From the NCBI RefSeq assembly GCF_022458985.1, contig NC_061781.1:1380001-1444000 (forward strand): a stretch of 64,000 nt of DNA, given 5' to 3'. This DNA is from Mugil cephalus. Lineage: Eukaryota; Chordata; Actinopteri; Mugiliformes; Mugilidae. The notes under the pieces were generated by a model. It ran no database searches, was not told where the DNA came from, and worked only from the letters and a program-made list of their open reading frames with translations. Of this stretch, positions 44,201-63,509 are shown piece by piece (the stretch's first letter is position 1; every line of letters starts with the position of its first letter). The translations under genes were made by a program, and so were the position numbers.

Positions 44201-44733
44201 GCGGATCCAGAACTGGCAGAAGACTGTGATGGAGGCCCGGCTGAACAAGTGAGTGGTCATTAATAATCTGCCATTTACATATGCATATGAAATGTATTAT
44301 TATTTCATTAACTCACTGACCCGTCGCATAAATCAATACGATGCTGCTGACATGATGTGATGGACTTTAGTGATGGCTTTGGGGTCAGAAAACATTGCTT
44401 GAGGGGCTCCACACTCTGCCTGACCCTGACAGCACAGCAAACCCATCCTATTACCCCTGATAAAGAGTTGTAACACCAATCTCAGTCAGTTTGTTGCTGA
44501 TTTCGTTCCTTTAATCTTCCCTTGTTCTCTGTAGGGAGCAGAAGCGTCAGTTCCAGGAGTTGGTGGAGCTCAAGTTCCACGAATGGCTCCTGGAAACAGG
44601 ACATAGGCAGGAACTTGACAGCTTGATTCCACAGACGATCGCCTCCGTGGAGGTGACAGACAGCGTCCAAGTTAACAACACCAAGCATGTTAGGGCTGGA
44701 CGGGTGGTGGGTCAGTCACCTATGGCCTGTTGA
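41256..44733 (+). CDS. tbccd1: TBCC domain-containing protein 1, 8 coding exons
   Basis: A relative of tubulin cofactor C; in human cells it locates to the centrosome/basal body and helps position the centrosome and Golgi. Coding exons: 41256-41318, 41406-41672, 41945-42103, 42224-42340, 42794-43043, 43127-43313, 43715-44248 and 44535-44733, joining to 591 residues (human 557). Family landmarks are SKLSLHYLRK, WRHIACGKLQLPEDLAWLYF, LSVDTLQFLLFLYIQQLN followed by VSLRTSLIGEEWPS, the conserved GKKLAWAQQVEG, and the C-CAP/TBCC beta-helix beginning near VKIHRC-like IKIHRCSDAFIYLLSPLRSV (about residues 325-450). The last exon adds LKFHEWLLETGHRQELDSL. The start ATG follows an acceptor by two bases, so exon 1 is non-coding. 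AATAAA lies at 44936-44941. Identity is very secure. Confidence 0.95.
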
Positions 44734-44935
44734 GCTGTTGGGTCAGGATGATTGAACTAGACTTTCTGTAAAGTTGTTAAAGTTTGCTCAGCCAGCTTTT
44801 AGAGCAACTTAAAGTTAGGTCAGGCTTTACAGTTCTTCTTAAAAACAGGCAGCTGAGTTCTTCCTACGTCTAAGGTAAACAAGGAGTGGATTGGCATGTT
44901 GTAGAGCAACATACTCAAGTGTCACTGTGCAGTTC

Positions 44936-44941
44936 AATAAA
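44936..44941 (+). terminator. Candidate tbccd1 polyadenylation signal
   Basis: AATAAA about 200 bases after the tbccd1 stop codon, the first canonical signal downstream. Confidence 0.5.
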
Positions 44942-46470
44942 CACAGGTGGCGCAGGTGTAGGCTTTGAAAAGGGACGTAAACAGGTAGCGAGTGAAAAAA
45001 AGGAACAATGATATGTCAACATTTTTCATTTTGAAGAGAGAAGTGGAGACTTGTGGAAACAAAACACAGTCTGAGACATTTAAGGGATTTGATTCATGAT
45101 CCTTTATGTAAAATATTCCAGTAAATGAAGCGGATGTACGTTTAAAGATGGAGAATAACAAGTAAATTTAGCACTTTAGGTGTAGAGGACATGTTACTGA
45201 AGCTCAGGTCATAATAAAACATTACTAAGTAACATTAATAAACATTGTTAATATCTATCAAGGGTTCCATCATGGAGGTAAAGGAAGGGGCATTAAAGTA
45301 ATTTATGTGTGATGACGTCATTCAAACACAGAATAAGTCGGCGCTGGTGCTCGTACCTGACGTTGCTTTCGGATTCATTCTGGACTTTTAACTGACGTGC
45401 CAGTTTCTAAACGTGTTTTTTTTTTTTGTATTGGTATTATTATTACATATATATTTTTTGCCTCCCGAACAAGTTTTAGTATTTAATTACCTTCAAGTGT
45501 ACTTCAGGCTGTCTGCTTCCTCTTTGCACATTTGCATTACAACATGTTCCACAACATTACAAACAACTGAGCTGCTGTACGTCTTCAAGGCAGCATTGAT
45601 TTTTTATTTATTTTTTTTTTTGCAGGATGAATGTGGACTTTAAAATAGTACTGTAAAAGTATTTACACTGTAAAAAATCCTAACATTCCTGTTAATCTGA
45701 GCACAAAATGAAGTTTGATTGTTAAAATGGAAAATAATAAATGTTTTGACTAAAAACAATGAAGTTCACTGCGAATTTGTTTCCTCGCGCACACATTTTT
45801 AGTGACAAAAAGTTGTCTCTCCAAACTGATCCTTCATGTTCTCATCATTCATCTAACCTTGTGATTGGTCTGCCCAGTCCTGACTTTCCATGTTACTCTT
45901 CCTGGGTTGTGGAGGTCCATTTCCATATAAATGTTAAAAACCTTTGTAGATGTAGCATGGGTGCGAGACAGTTAGCAATGGCCAGAGCCCACACTTGTCA
46001 ACTCTCAGTCTTTTTTTTCCCATTTTTGAAGAATCACATTGAGTTTTAATGCCAACTACTGTATGTTTACAGGTTTTCAGTGGTAATAAACCTTCAAATT
46101 AGCCTGGAAACTAGCCTGAACTTCAAATATTCAAATATATTATGAGATAAAGTTGTTCTGGAGTTCTGTTGGGAATTGATTCGGCAAAGATCTGCTGGGC
46201 AGATCGTTTGGGGTGGGACTTTATGTGATGATGGGCAGAAGAGTAACAGTAGCCATACCAAAGGAGTAGGTTTGATTTTGATATTGGTGGGCACACAAAA
46301 GTTCTCCAAGGCAGCACTCCTTTTTTTTTGCATTTGCAAACATTATTTCGCATCACGTAGCGCTCATCAGTCACGCAAATGGTCACGGCTAAAATGATCA
46401 TAATTGTTTCATTCACATCTGAATATATAAGGAGAATACAAGAATTAATGCATTCTGCATTGTTGTAGGT
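44942..46470. other. Intergenic between tbccd1 and crygs, no gene seen
   Basis: AT-rich sequence. A GTTGTTCTGGAGTTCTGTTG GGAATTGATTC stretch at 46152-46182 resembles GTTGTTCTGGAATCTCTCTG TTGGGAACTGATTC at 3019-3051, so a dispersed repeat is present in both places. No coding gene is supported. Confidence 0.4.
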
Positions 46471-46474
46471 CAGA

Positions 46475-46516
46475 GCAGTGGTTCCCAACCTTTTTTCCCA
46501 GGTTGGGAACCACTGC
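46475..46516. repeat. Perfect 17-bp-arm palindrome of hAT-type ends
   Basis: The left arm CAGTGGTTCCCAACCT (46476-46491) is exactly complementary to the right arm AGGTTGGGAACCACTG (46500-46515), with an 8-base spacer TTTTTCCC. One more G-C pair extends each arm. CAGTGGTTCCCAACC is the terminal inverted repeat typical of several hAT transposon families. This looks like two ends of an element whose interior was lost. Confidence 0.75.
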
Positions 46517-46841
46517 CCTTGACCTTAAAATGTCCAACATAAAGCTGAAATACTTCTCTATGGCTTACGGGAAATGTTGGGAGCGAGATCCACTTGTAAT
46601 CATTCTTGGGGCAACTACCCCTTTTGCCAGTAAATATGAAAAAAAGGCTATCCTATTTGGAACTGTGATTCGCAAAGAAGTTAACCTTCCACCTTCTAAC
46701 CAGACATGGAGGTCAGACATTGCACCCGCATATGATCTGTGGTTCAGAGAATTGGCAAATATGCTTCACCTGGAGAGACTCAGACTGCATAATGACGACA
46801 GGGGAGACATGTTTAAAAAGATCCGTTGTTTTCCATTTTGA
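46503..46841 (+). pseudogene. L1/Tx1-like LINE ORF2 C-terminal fragment
   Basis: A 112-codon frame with LPPSNQTWRSDIAPAYDLWF then RELANMLHLERLRLHNDD and MFKKI. This resembles the C-terminal end of L1/Tx1-clade reverse-transcriptase proteins, where W...W...M...LE precedes F-x-K-I-W. The upstream RT domain is missing and the normal end of the protein is altered, so it is a dead 5'-truncated copy. The apparent start codon lies in the preceding palindrome and is not meaningful. Confidence 0.5.
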
Positions 46842-46849
46842 AAACAACA

Positions 46850-47600
46850 AACATATTTGAAAACAAACAAACAAAAAAACCCCACTGAAATAAACATTTA
46901 CAAGGTGGTATTAAAACTGTTTTGGGTTCTAGGGCTATTTTTCCATTTAGGACAACTCTACTTTTTTGTTATAAAATTCACCCGAATAAATTACAAGGGT
47001 GGGGCTGCTTTGAGTGTCCTAACATGTTGATAGCTGTCTTTAGATTCCATTCACTCTCAAAAGTATTTTTTGAATCAGCTGTGAGGAGTCGGACACTGCT
47101 AAGATGGCGACAACCACACTGAGCTTCAGAACTTCAGGACACATATGGTTGAAATTCTTTTTTGTAAGTTTATTTACTTTTGATATAAAACACAATAATA
47201 TGCTTTGAATTTCAAAATACCTTTGAAATTCATAATCAGTCACCATTAATATTGCAGTTGTACATTTCCTTTTTGAAACTGAGAACTGTTGTTCATATTT
47301 TGCTGTTTTGTCTTAAGAACACTCACCACTGAAGCCTGCTGTGTCTGGATGAATCCAACAGGCAGAAATAAGTCATGAGTTGGCAGGTTCTTGCCAGGTG
47401 GAGCTGGCATGTGGTGACGGTGGGCACTAGACCCGGCTGGTAGATAGTGGGGTCAGTGGGCGCTTACCCACACCCCTGGCCATTATGCCATAATCCTTCC
47501 TCGCTTTTCTGGAAAAACTGAATAGCACTAGAATCACTGACTCAATTTTTGGATCTAATTTTCATGACAAAGCGATTGTTACCCTAGCCACCACTGACGG
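46850..47600. other. Intergenic upstream of crygs
   Basis: No gene. It probably contains upstream regulatory sequence for the lens-expressed crystallin, but no specific site could be defended beyond the core promoter listed separately. Confidence 0.4.
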
Positions 47601-47736
47601 TGTTTATAAATGTGGGAACACAGTGGGACAGGGGTATAAAAGGAAGTGATTGAAAGCACAGTGCAACATCGAGACCTCAGGGGAACCACCAGCATTGCTC
47701 AGCATCACCAAGGCCAACCAACACTTTAGATCCAAG
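47601..47736 (+). promoter_or_regulatory. crygs core promoter with TATA box and short 5' UTR
   Basis: TATAAAA at 47635-47641 lies about 100 bases before the start codon, inside GGGGTATAAAAGG. The expected start of transcription is near 47665-47670, giving a short 5' UTR. Strong TATA boxes close to the start codon are typical of gamma-crystallin genes. Confidence 0.7.
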
Positions 47737-49202
47737 ATGGGCAGGGTGAGCTAAGACTCCTGGGTTAAAGATGCCGATTTCTTGCTGGCTTTCCATTTTC
47801 ATGAAAGCTTTTCCAGATGTGGTAATCAAGCAGACAATCTAACTCATAAATCTTTTTCAGATCGTCTTCTACGAGGACAAGAACTTCCAGGGCCGACGTT
47901 ACGAGTGTGACAGCGACTGCTCAGACTTCCACGCCTACCTGAGCCACTGCAACTCCATCCGGGTGGATAGTGGCGCCTGGGTGGTGTACGAGAGGCCCAA
48001 CTATTTGGGATACCAGTACGTCCTGACCAGGGGGGAGTACCCGGAGTACCAGCGCTGGATGGGACTGAACGATCACCTCAGCTCCTGCAAGATAATCCAC
48101 TTTGTAAGTCAAACTAATTCGAAAAGTTCTGAGCGTTGATAAATCTTTTGACTGTTCGTCGGACTAAGTGAGAACAAGGCAGAGTAAAACCAGCTGAATT
48201 TGAAGAGAGGTCATGACTGTAGGGCTTTGTCAATGGAGACCAATACACCAATCAATATATTTCTATGATTGGGCTTCAGTCCAGCAGTGGGTCAGCTCTT
48301 TCATGCAAGAATCAATACTTTCAGCATGAGCTGCATGTGGACTGTTGTATCTGGTTGTAGAGGCAAAAGGAAAATGGCAATGAATGAAGTTTGATTAGTG
48401 AGAGTCTAATTGACTGTACCAGATACACCAAGCATACAGTCAGTACAGAGGCTTGTTTACTAGGTCCAGATCAGTATCAGCGCTGATCCGTGCATGTTTG
48501 AAATGATCAGATTGGGTTGAGCCAGATAAAAGTCAGATCTTTTATTGTTATAAATAATAAACCAAAACCATGTCCATGTACCCTCAGAATCTGTTCTTCT
48601 TTTGTTTTAATGGCAGTTACCGAACGTCATAGCTGCCAAGAAAACTAGAAGTCGATATTGAATTTGGGGCAAGAAAACTTGATCGGGGCATCCTCATTTG
48701 TGCCAAATTACTATTAGGCACATCTAGTTAAGACTAATAAATTCTTATTTGGGAGGACTGAAGTTTGACAGACAGGTTCAACCAGTTTCAGCAAAACTAT
48801 AATTTTCTTGAAGGAGTTTTTGCAGGATGAGGGGATTAATTGTTAGTAGTAAGTCCTTCTCTTTCCCCATATCCCCATCCTCCCTGCATCCTTTTCCCAA
48901 CCCTCTCCTTTTTCCTCCCCCATCACCAGACCAGTGGGGCTCTGTACAAGATGCACCTGTATGAAAAGGCAGACTTCGGGGGTCAGGCCCTAGAGGCCAC
49001 AGACGACTGCCCCTCACTCTTGGAGAAGTTCCGCTGGAGGGAGGTCAACTCATGTAAGGTCTTCGAAGGCTGGTGGGTTTTCTATGAGCACCCCAACTAC
49101 CGTGGACGCCAGTACTTCCTGGAGAAGGGGGAGTACCGCAAGCCTGGCGACTGGGGAGCTGTCAGTCCTACAGTTCAGTCCTTCAGGCGTTTCAGTGAAT
49201 GA
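47737..49202 (+). CDS. crygs: Gamma-S-crystallin, lens structural protein, 3 exons
   Basis: A soluble beta/gamma-crystallin that gives the lens its refractive index. Exons: 47737-47745 (only Met-Gly-Arg), 47861-48103 and 48930-49202; 174 residues. Exon 2 encodes the N-terminal pair of Greek-key motifs ([20 protein letters not shown] ... [32 protein letters not shown]). Exon 3 encodes the C-terminal pair ([13 protein letters not shown] ... [36 protein letters not shown]) and ends with VQSFRRFSE. The tiny first exon and one-domain-per-exon layout are the gamma-crystallin hallmark. Similarity is clearly to gammaS rather than gammaM, as there is no methionine enrichment. Location next to tbccd1 as in mammals supports orthology. 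Confidence 0.95.
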
Positions 49203-49291
49203 TTTGCAACCAAAACCTACCCCAAAAAATTCAAAAGTCGAAGTATGCCTTTCATTGATTGACTTTGAGCTTTTTGAACCGAGGTCTCAAA

Positions 49292-49297
49292 AATAAA
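49292..49297 (+). terminator. crygs polyadenylation signal
   Basis: AATAAA about 90 bases after the crygs stop codon, consistent with the short 3' UTRs of gamma-crystallins. Confidence 0.7.
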
Positions 49298-50282
49298 ACC
49301 TGTCCAGTCAGTAGAACACGTTTCTTTTTTATTCCTTTTATTTATTTATTTATTTTTTAATATAATTCTAACATTCTTTCATAGTGACATGCTGTATCCA
49401 CTAAGGGCATAAAGACAGATTTTATCTCACTATAAGGTACAAAAGTCTAACGAGACAGGAATTAGCTGCAGTATTTCAAGAGTCTTCAAAACAGTCTGTG
49501 AGTCCAGCTTCCATCCACAAAGGACTATAGTTCAGGCTGAGATGGGACATTAGCTGATAGGACGAGTTCCTGTAGGCTTTCTGGAAACAACAGGACGTTT
49601 GACCACATTTCTGATAACATCAAAAGAAAAAAAATAAACATTCATAAACTCTGTTATATGAAGAGAAAGACAACACACCAAATGAATTCACTGATAGTTG
49701 CTGGTACCTTGAGGGGTAAAAAGCAAAAGTGAGCTGATTTTGTGTTTTTCCCAGAAATAAAAAGTACAGTTTGGACATATAAAGGGTAAAAAACATGGAC
49801 ATGAGCTCTAGTACACCAGGTAACACAAAAGAGTCCATGGCCACTGTACAACCGCCTGAATACTGTCTGTTTCTTTGTTCATTCTGGTCAGCTGACAACT
49901 GGAGGGCTCCTTACTTATTTCAACATCTTACTTCCTGTGTTACTGTTGTAGAGCAGTTGTCACTGGCAATAGTCAATCATCCTGTTTTTATAGTGTCAAA
50001 TAACTAAAACAAAACTGATCAGAAAAACTCATTCTTGAACAAACATTATACTAACTATCTAAAGTGACAGAAATCTTTAAAAAAAAAAATGTATTTGACA
50101 TGTTTTTATTTGGGCCCAAGTCCAATCCACTAAGGTGGATATGACCTATACTTTATACCACATGCTGTGGCTTCACTTTTAAAGAGTCTGTCATGGCATC
50201 CACTTTTTTTTTTGGCACCATGATGTCCACCTACTTCATCATCCAGCAGTAATTTAGTCTCAAAGAAGCACCTCAGGCGGCA
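49298..50282. other. Convergent intergenic region, includes lcmt2 3' UTR
   Basis: It separates the convergent crygs and lcmt2. A TTTATT at 50105-50110 reads AATAAA on the minus strand, about 175 bases after the lcmt2 stop, and is the likely lcmt2 polyadenylation signal. TTTATT units at about 49335-49355 form a short microsatellite. No gene is seen. Confidence 0.5.
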
Positions 50283-59227
<8,945 letters not shown>

Positions 59228-59450
59228 AGTGTCGGCAAGTTATCACATCACCTCTTCAATAAATGTTAACTATTTTAAGCTCTGAAATTAAAGCTGAAAG
59301 TTTTCATTTTCTTGCGGCAATCCACTAAAACAATTCAAACATCTTACACATGTAGACAACTTCCGGGTTCCTTCACTCAGCTGCGCCCCCTGCGGCCTGG
59401 AGCCGGCACCCCACCATAAAACACGGGGCTCACTCAAAACTGTATTTGGA
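59228..59450 (-). promoter_or_regulatory. lcmt2 promoter region
   Basis: This is the upstream flank of the lcmt2 start codon. On the minus strand it contains GGAACCCGGAAGT (near 59359-59371), a canonical ETS/GABP-type site, inside a GC-richer patch and without a TATA box. The transcription start is probably between this site and 59230. Confidence 0.5.
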
Positions 59451-59608
59451 TTTTTTTTTTTTACACTTAAATACGTCTGGACTATAATCATAATTGTTCA
59501 TAATTCGAATTCTATTATTCGAATTATTTGCACAAAACGGGTTTGCCTTTCATATACGTTTATTAAAATTAGAAGAACAATACAATTGAGAAGTAAGCAA
59601 GGTTTACT

Positions 59609-59690
59609 TTTATGTGCAATGAAGTTACTGCGACAAAGTAATTTCCTTCGTGGGTCATTCAAGTCTGTCTAAGTCTATGTCTAAGTACAA
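59609..59690 (+). mobile_element. LINE 3' tail ending in (TCTAAG)n
   Basis: TTTTATGTGCAATGAAGTTA then CTGCGACAAAGTAATTTCCT TCGTGGGTCATTCAAGTCTG and TCTAAGTCTATGTCTAAG. It is the same tail as at 29.95-30.02 kb, here reduced to about 80 bases. Confidence 0.7.
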
Positions 59691-60590
59691 AAAATGTATG
59701 TAAATACAAAATCCTAAAAAATATTAAAAATTCTTCTAAATCAAAAAAGTAAAGGATTCAAATGCATCTTAAATTATAAATTAAACGTTATTATTATTAT
59801 TATCATTAGTAGTAGTAGTATAGTAGTAGTAGTAATAGTGTAAATGAAATATGACAATGATAATATGACACTTTTAGACCTTTTGACAAAAGAGTAAATT
59901 ACTTTGTAATTATTGTATGACATCACAACACAGTGTCTTATATATTATTACATATTTTCCAGCATAGCTAAGTGATTTATTTTTGACACTAAATGAATTA
60001 TTAATTTACAAAAGTCGCAAAACACAATTTCTTGTAAATTTGTTGATCATAAATTTTCAGAAATTAAATTCATTTATTTTAAAACAATAAAAGATACTTC
60101 AAATCAAATTTCAAACGTTTACAAAAACCTCCCAAATGTTTCAGAAGTTCTAATAACATATTCAAATAATAATATTTTAACAACAACAACAACAACAACA
60201 ATAATAATAAAACTTCTTGTATATTAGATCTTTTTTTAAAGCATAACTTTCTGTGAGCCCTCAGGAGGTATGCGTTTAGTTGAAAAGTCGAAAGAAAAAT
60301 ATATATATATATAACTAGATTTTTAATAAATACTTGTAATACTAATACGAATACAATAAATATTAATAGAACAATGACTCCATACTTTGTCTCATATATA
60401 CTTTAATATATTTTTTTAATTATTTTATTTCCTTTATTTTTTCGTTCTTTCCATCTGTAATTCATATTTTTAAATGTAATTTTGTTGGTATTTTTCTCCT
60501 TTCTGTTTCATGTTTTTTATTTAATTTATTTTTTTTAATTACGTATTTATTAAAATAAAGACAAAGAAAGAATGCGGTTCCTCACACATT
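59691..60590. other. Intergenic between lcmt2 and rab5, AT-rich microsatellites
   Basis: TTA/TAG triplet tract at about 59790-59836, an ACA/ATA tract at about 60180-60210 and a short TA tract near 60298-60313. No gene is seen. Confidence 0.5.
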
Positions 60591-60599
60591 GACTATGCG

Positions 60600-60722
60600 G
60601 CACTCAGAGCGCATGCGCAGATATCCAGGAAGTGTTGCCGTTTTTTTCCTCTGCCAGCTGATAGCCAAATTGTCAACAGTGAAACCCTCGACAGCCGCAC
60701 CGGTGAACCGACGGTATTCACG
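60600..60722 (+). promoter_or_regulatory. rab5 promoter and probable non-coding exon 1
   Basis: GCGCATGCGCAG at about 60609-60620 is a palindromic NRF1-type site. The GC-rich stretch that follows ends in TTCACG before GTAAAT, a plausible donor at 60723. There is no TATA box, as expected for a housekeeping endosomal gene. The exon is inferred, not proven. Confidence 0.5.
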
Positions 60723-60812
60723 GTAAATATTCCTCTTCTTCTCCTCTTGTTGTGTCACTAAGAGTCACGTAAATTTGGTGCCGTTACTGTCTTTAATCTG
60801 GCGTCGAATTAA

Positions 60813-62330
60813 AAAGCTTTGATTTGGGTTTTGACTCGTGCGAGCCGACCGCTGTCCCGTTAGCACATAACGCCAGAAAAGAGCCGCTGATCTGATCACA
60901 ATTACTCAGGGAGGAACCGCTACAGCAACTCTGACCGAGAACCGGGGCTGATACTAGTGAACTAGTGATACCAGACACTCAACAGCGAGGCTGGAGGTTT
61001 GAGGGGGTCCGAGGGCCCCCCCACATGACTGATCAGTGGCGCAGTGATGGAGGTTTAGCTTCGTGTTTGTGGGACAGAAATTAGATGCGCAGCATCAAGC
61101 ACGGAAGTCCAGATTCACAGCTGGAACACAGCTGGAGACAGGATAATAGACACCTGTCAATGCAGTAGGCACACTAGTCAATACATTCTAATATAACCGG
61201 CTTCATGATTGTTCTGTATGTATTCCAAATAAGTAAAAATAACAGTTTTTATTTCAGAGACCCTTGTCATGACTCAGAGAAATGATACACTGTAACATTA
61301 ACTGTAATGTCTCTCTCACTCATTAAGTGCAAAATTGGTCAAGACACTGGCAATACAATTTAAATTTACACTGCCTTGCCAGTTCATTAAGTATACCAGT
61401 GCAAACATTCTCATATAACAGTCCTGCTCTAAATCCCGTGTTCATGAAGGTTCTGGTATTCAGCATTAGTGTCTAATAACTCAGAGAGATGTTGATTCAT
61501 TTAAATATATATATATATATATCTATATATTTTAGAGGTTGGGGTTTGTAAAACTACTTAAAACTGATAGATGCACCTAATATTCTGACAGCCCCATTTA
61601 GTACCACAAACTACATGCTTCCAAAATGATCATCCAGTTAAAATCCAGTTTAATACCACCTTTCTGATGCTGCTTCAGCATCAACTGAACACTAGAGCAG
61701 TCATGAAACTAAGTTTTAGTGCAGGGCTGTTATATTAGAATACATTTCTCTGTTATACCTACTGTTTTGGAGTGTATAAAGCAAAGTCACATTTTTAAGA
61801 AAACCCCCATCCCTTCTGCTAAAACAATACTCATTATTGATGCACCGGAGTGTTTCTTTCTTTAAGAAAGAAAATAAACTTTGTTACATTGGAAATTTGT
61901 CCCGTCCCTTTAAACTTTAATCATTCGACCTTTGTCATATAAAGCGAGATTAACCGCAGTGGACGTCCAGTGGTTGTAAATATGAAGCTGTTCAGTCGTT
62001 GTCTTTGATTAAATGTCGACTTTGAGATTAGATCTGGTCATAAATGCAAAGCAGTCTCTAGTGTTTTGCAGGAATAGTTTTGTTGCTTTACGTCAGGTGA
62101 GATGTTCACACTGTAGGAGGCGTTTAATGTGACCCAGGACTCTTTCAATTGTATGTTCACACCAGCAAAAGAATGAGGTCAAATGTGTCCCAGACCACCT
62201 CCTCATGGGACTGAGACCAGATCTCATCTGTAATTTACGCTGGTCACTTGTGATCAGATTACCCAGGATGGATGTTTAATGCCAAGTATGAAATGACTGC
62301 GAGTTTAAACCATGATGCAACATTCACTTC
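60813..62330. other. rab5 intron 1 (inferred), no other gene
   Basis: It contains the source of the local duplication (60813-60849 and 61034-61238), a TA microsatellite at 61507-61531, and otherwise unique-looking AT-rich sequence. The acceptor before the coding exon is probably near 62320-62340 but is not certain. Confidence 0.45.
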
Positions 62331-62443
62331 TTCAAGTAGACAAAACGAAGAGAGGTGAAGACATCATCAGCGCCAGACTTGACTGAAGTTGGTTTGGGAG
62401 TGACTGAAATCCCAAAGGCGTCGGTCTCCCTTCGTGGGTCGGG

Positions 62444-63489
62444 ATGAGCTCCAGGGGGAGCGGAGGCCGCTCCAATGGCACTCTACCACAGACCAAGATC
62501 TGCCAGTTCAAGCTGGTGCTGCTTGGGGACATGGCTGTGGGCAAGTCCAGCCTGGTGCTGCGCTTCGTCAAGGGACAGTTTGATGAGTTCCAAGAGACAA
62601 CTATTGGAGGTGGGCATTTATGCAACTTTAGGACATTTAACATCAGATCAGGCCTCAATATTTATTTAGCAGTAAATCAATTGATAATAACCCCTGGTGC
62701 TCTGTCATTTGTCCCTGTCTATGCTCAGCTGCATTCCTGGCTCAGTCGGTGTGTCTAGATGACACCACGGTGAAGTTTGAGATCTGGGACACCGCGGGAC
62801 AAGAGCGATACCACAGCCTGGCGCCCATGTATTACCGTGGAGCACAGGCAGCCATCGTCGTCTTTGACATCACCAAACCGGTACACAGAAAGAGACCGAG
62901 AACATTTAGATGTCTAAAAGATTTCATATCTTAAAATAACCAAACAGTAAAAAAAAACAAAAAACAAGCTGTGTTGAGTTTCTTGAAGTAGTTTCTTCAG
63001 TTTTAAAGGTGGAGAGATGGGTTTTAAATCAAAACATCTGTGGGTGTTGAACACAACCTGTATGATCGGTGTCTTGCAGCCTTATACAAATGTTGGAGGA
63101 CATCAAGGAAACGTGTTTCAGCCTTGTTTTTTTTTGGTTAAACTGTGACCTGGGTCACTGAGTACCTTCAAAGACAAACAATCTGATATTAAAATAATCA
63201 TCATACTACCCCACTGTATATCAGGTCTAAGTGGTGAATAATTTGTCCTCTGATGAATTAAGAAAGATATTTTAATCTGTTATTTATCACCATCCTCTGC
63301 TTTCGGCGCCTGATATTTGCATTTGTGCTGAAGGTTTATCTGACCTTGGTGTTTGTGTTTGTGCAGGAAACTTTTGAGAGAGCCAAGGCCTGGGTGAAGG
63401 AGCTGCAGAGGCAGGCCAGTCCTAACATTGTTATTGCACTGGCTGGAAACAAGGCCGACCTGGCAGAGAAGAGACTGGTGGAGTACGAG
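62444..63489 (+). CDS. rab5b: Rab5 small GTPase, most like Rab5b, 3' part beyond window
   Basis: Controls early-endosome docking and fusion. Three coding exons are visible: 62444-62609, 62729-62880 and 63367-63489, joining in frame to 147 residues of an expected ~215. P-loop GDMAVGKSS (residues 28-36), switch I ETTIGAAF with T53, Walker B/switch [21 protein letters not shown] (75-93), NKAD at 134-137. The 123-base third exon is that of Rab5 genes. LVEYE at the end and QSVCLDD point to Rab5b rather than 5a or 5c. Rab5 proteins normally have GESAVGKS; here two P-loop residues differ (D29, M30). The SAK motif and C-terminal prenylated CC would be in exons past 64000. ATG context and N-terminal MSSRG support this start. 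Paralogue assignment is less certain than the family. Confidence 0.9.
62960..63200. repeat. Copy of the dispersed repeat family in rab5 intron 3
   Basis: GTTGAGTTTCTTGAAGTAGT TTCTTCAG and GAGTACCTTCAAAGACA are words of the family seen at 19.4-21.1 and 27.4-30.5 kb. Confidence 0.4.
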
Positions 63490-63509
63490 GTAACACATGA
63501 CTATGTTGG

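Noticed and set aside
46123..46488. 121-codon minus-strand frame
   Set aside because: No family features; it overlaps repeat sequence and part of the palindrome.
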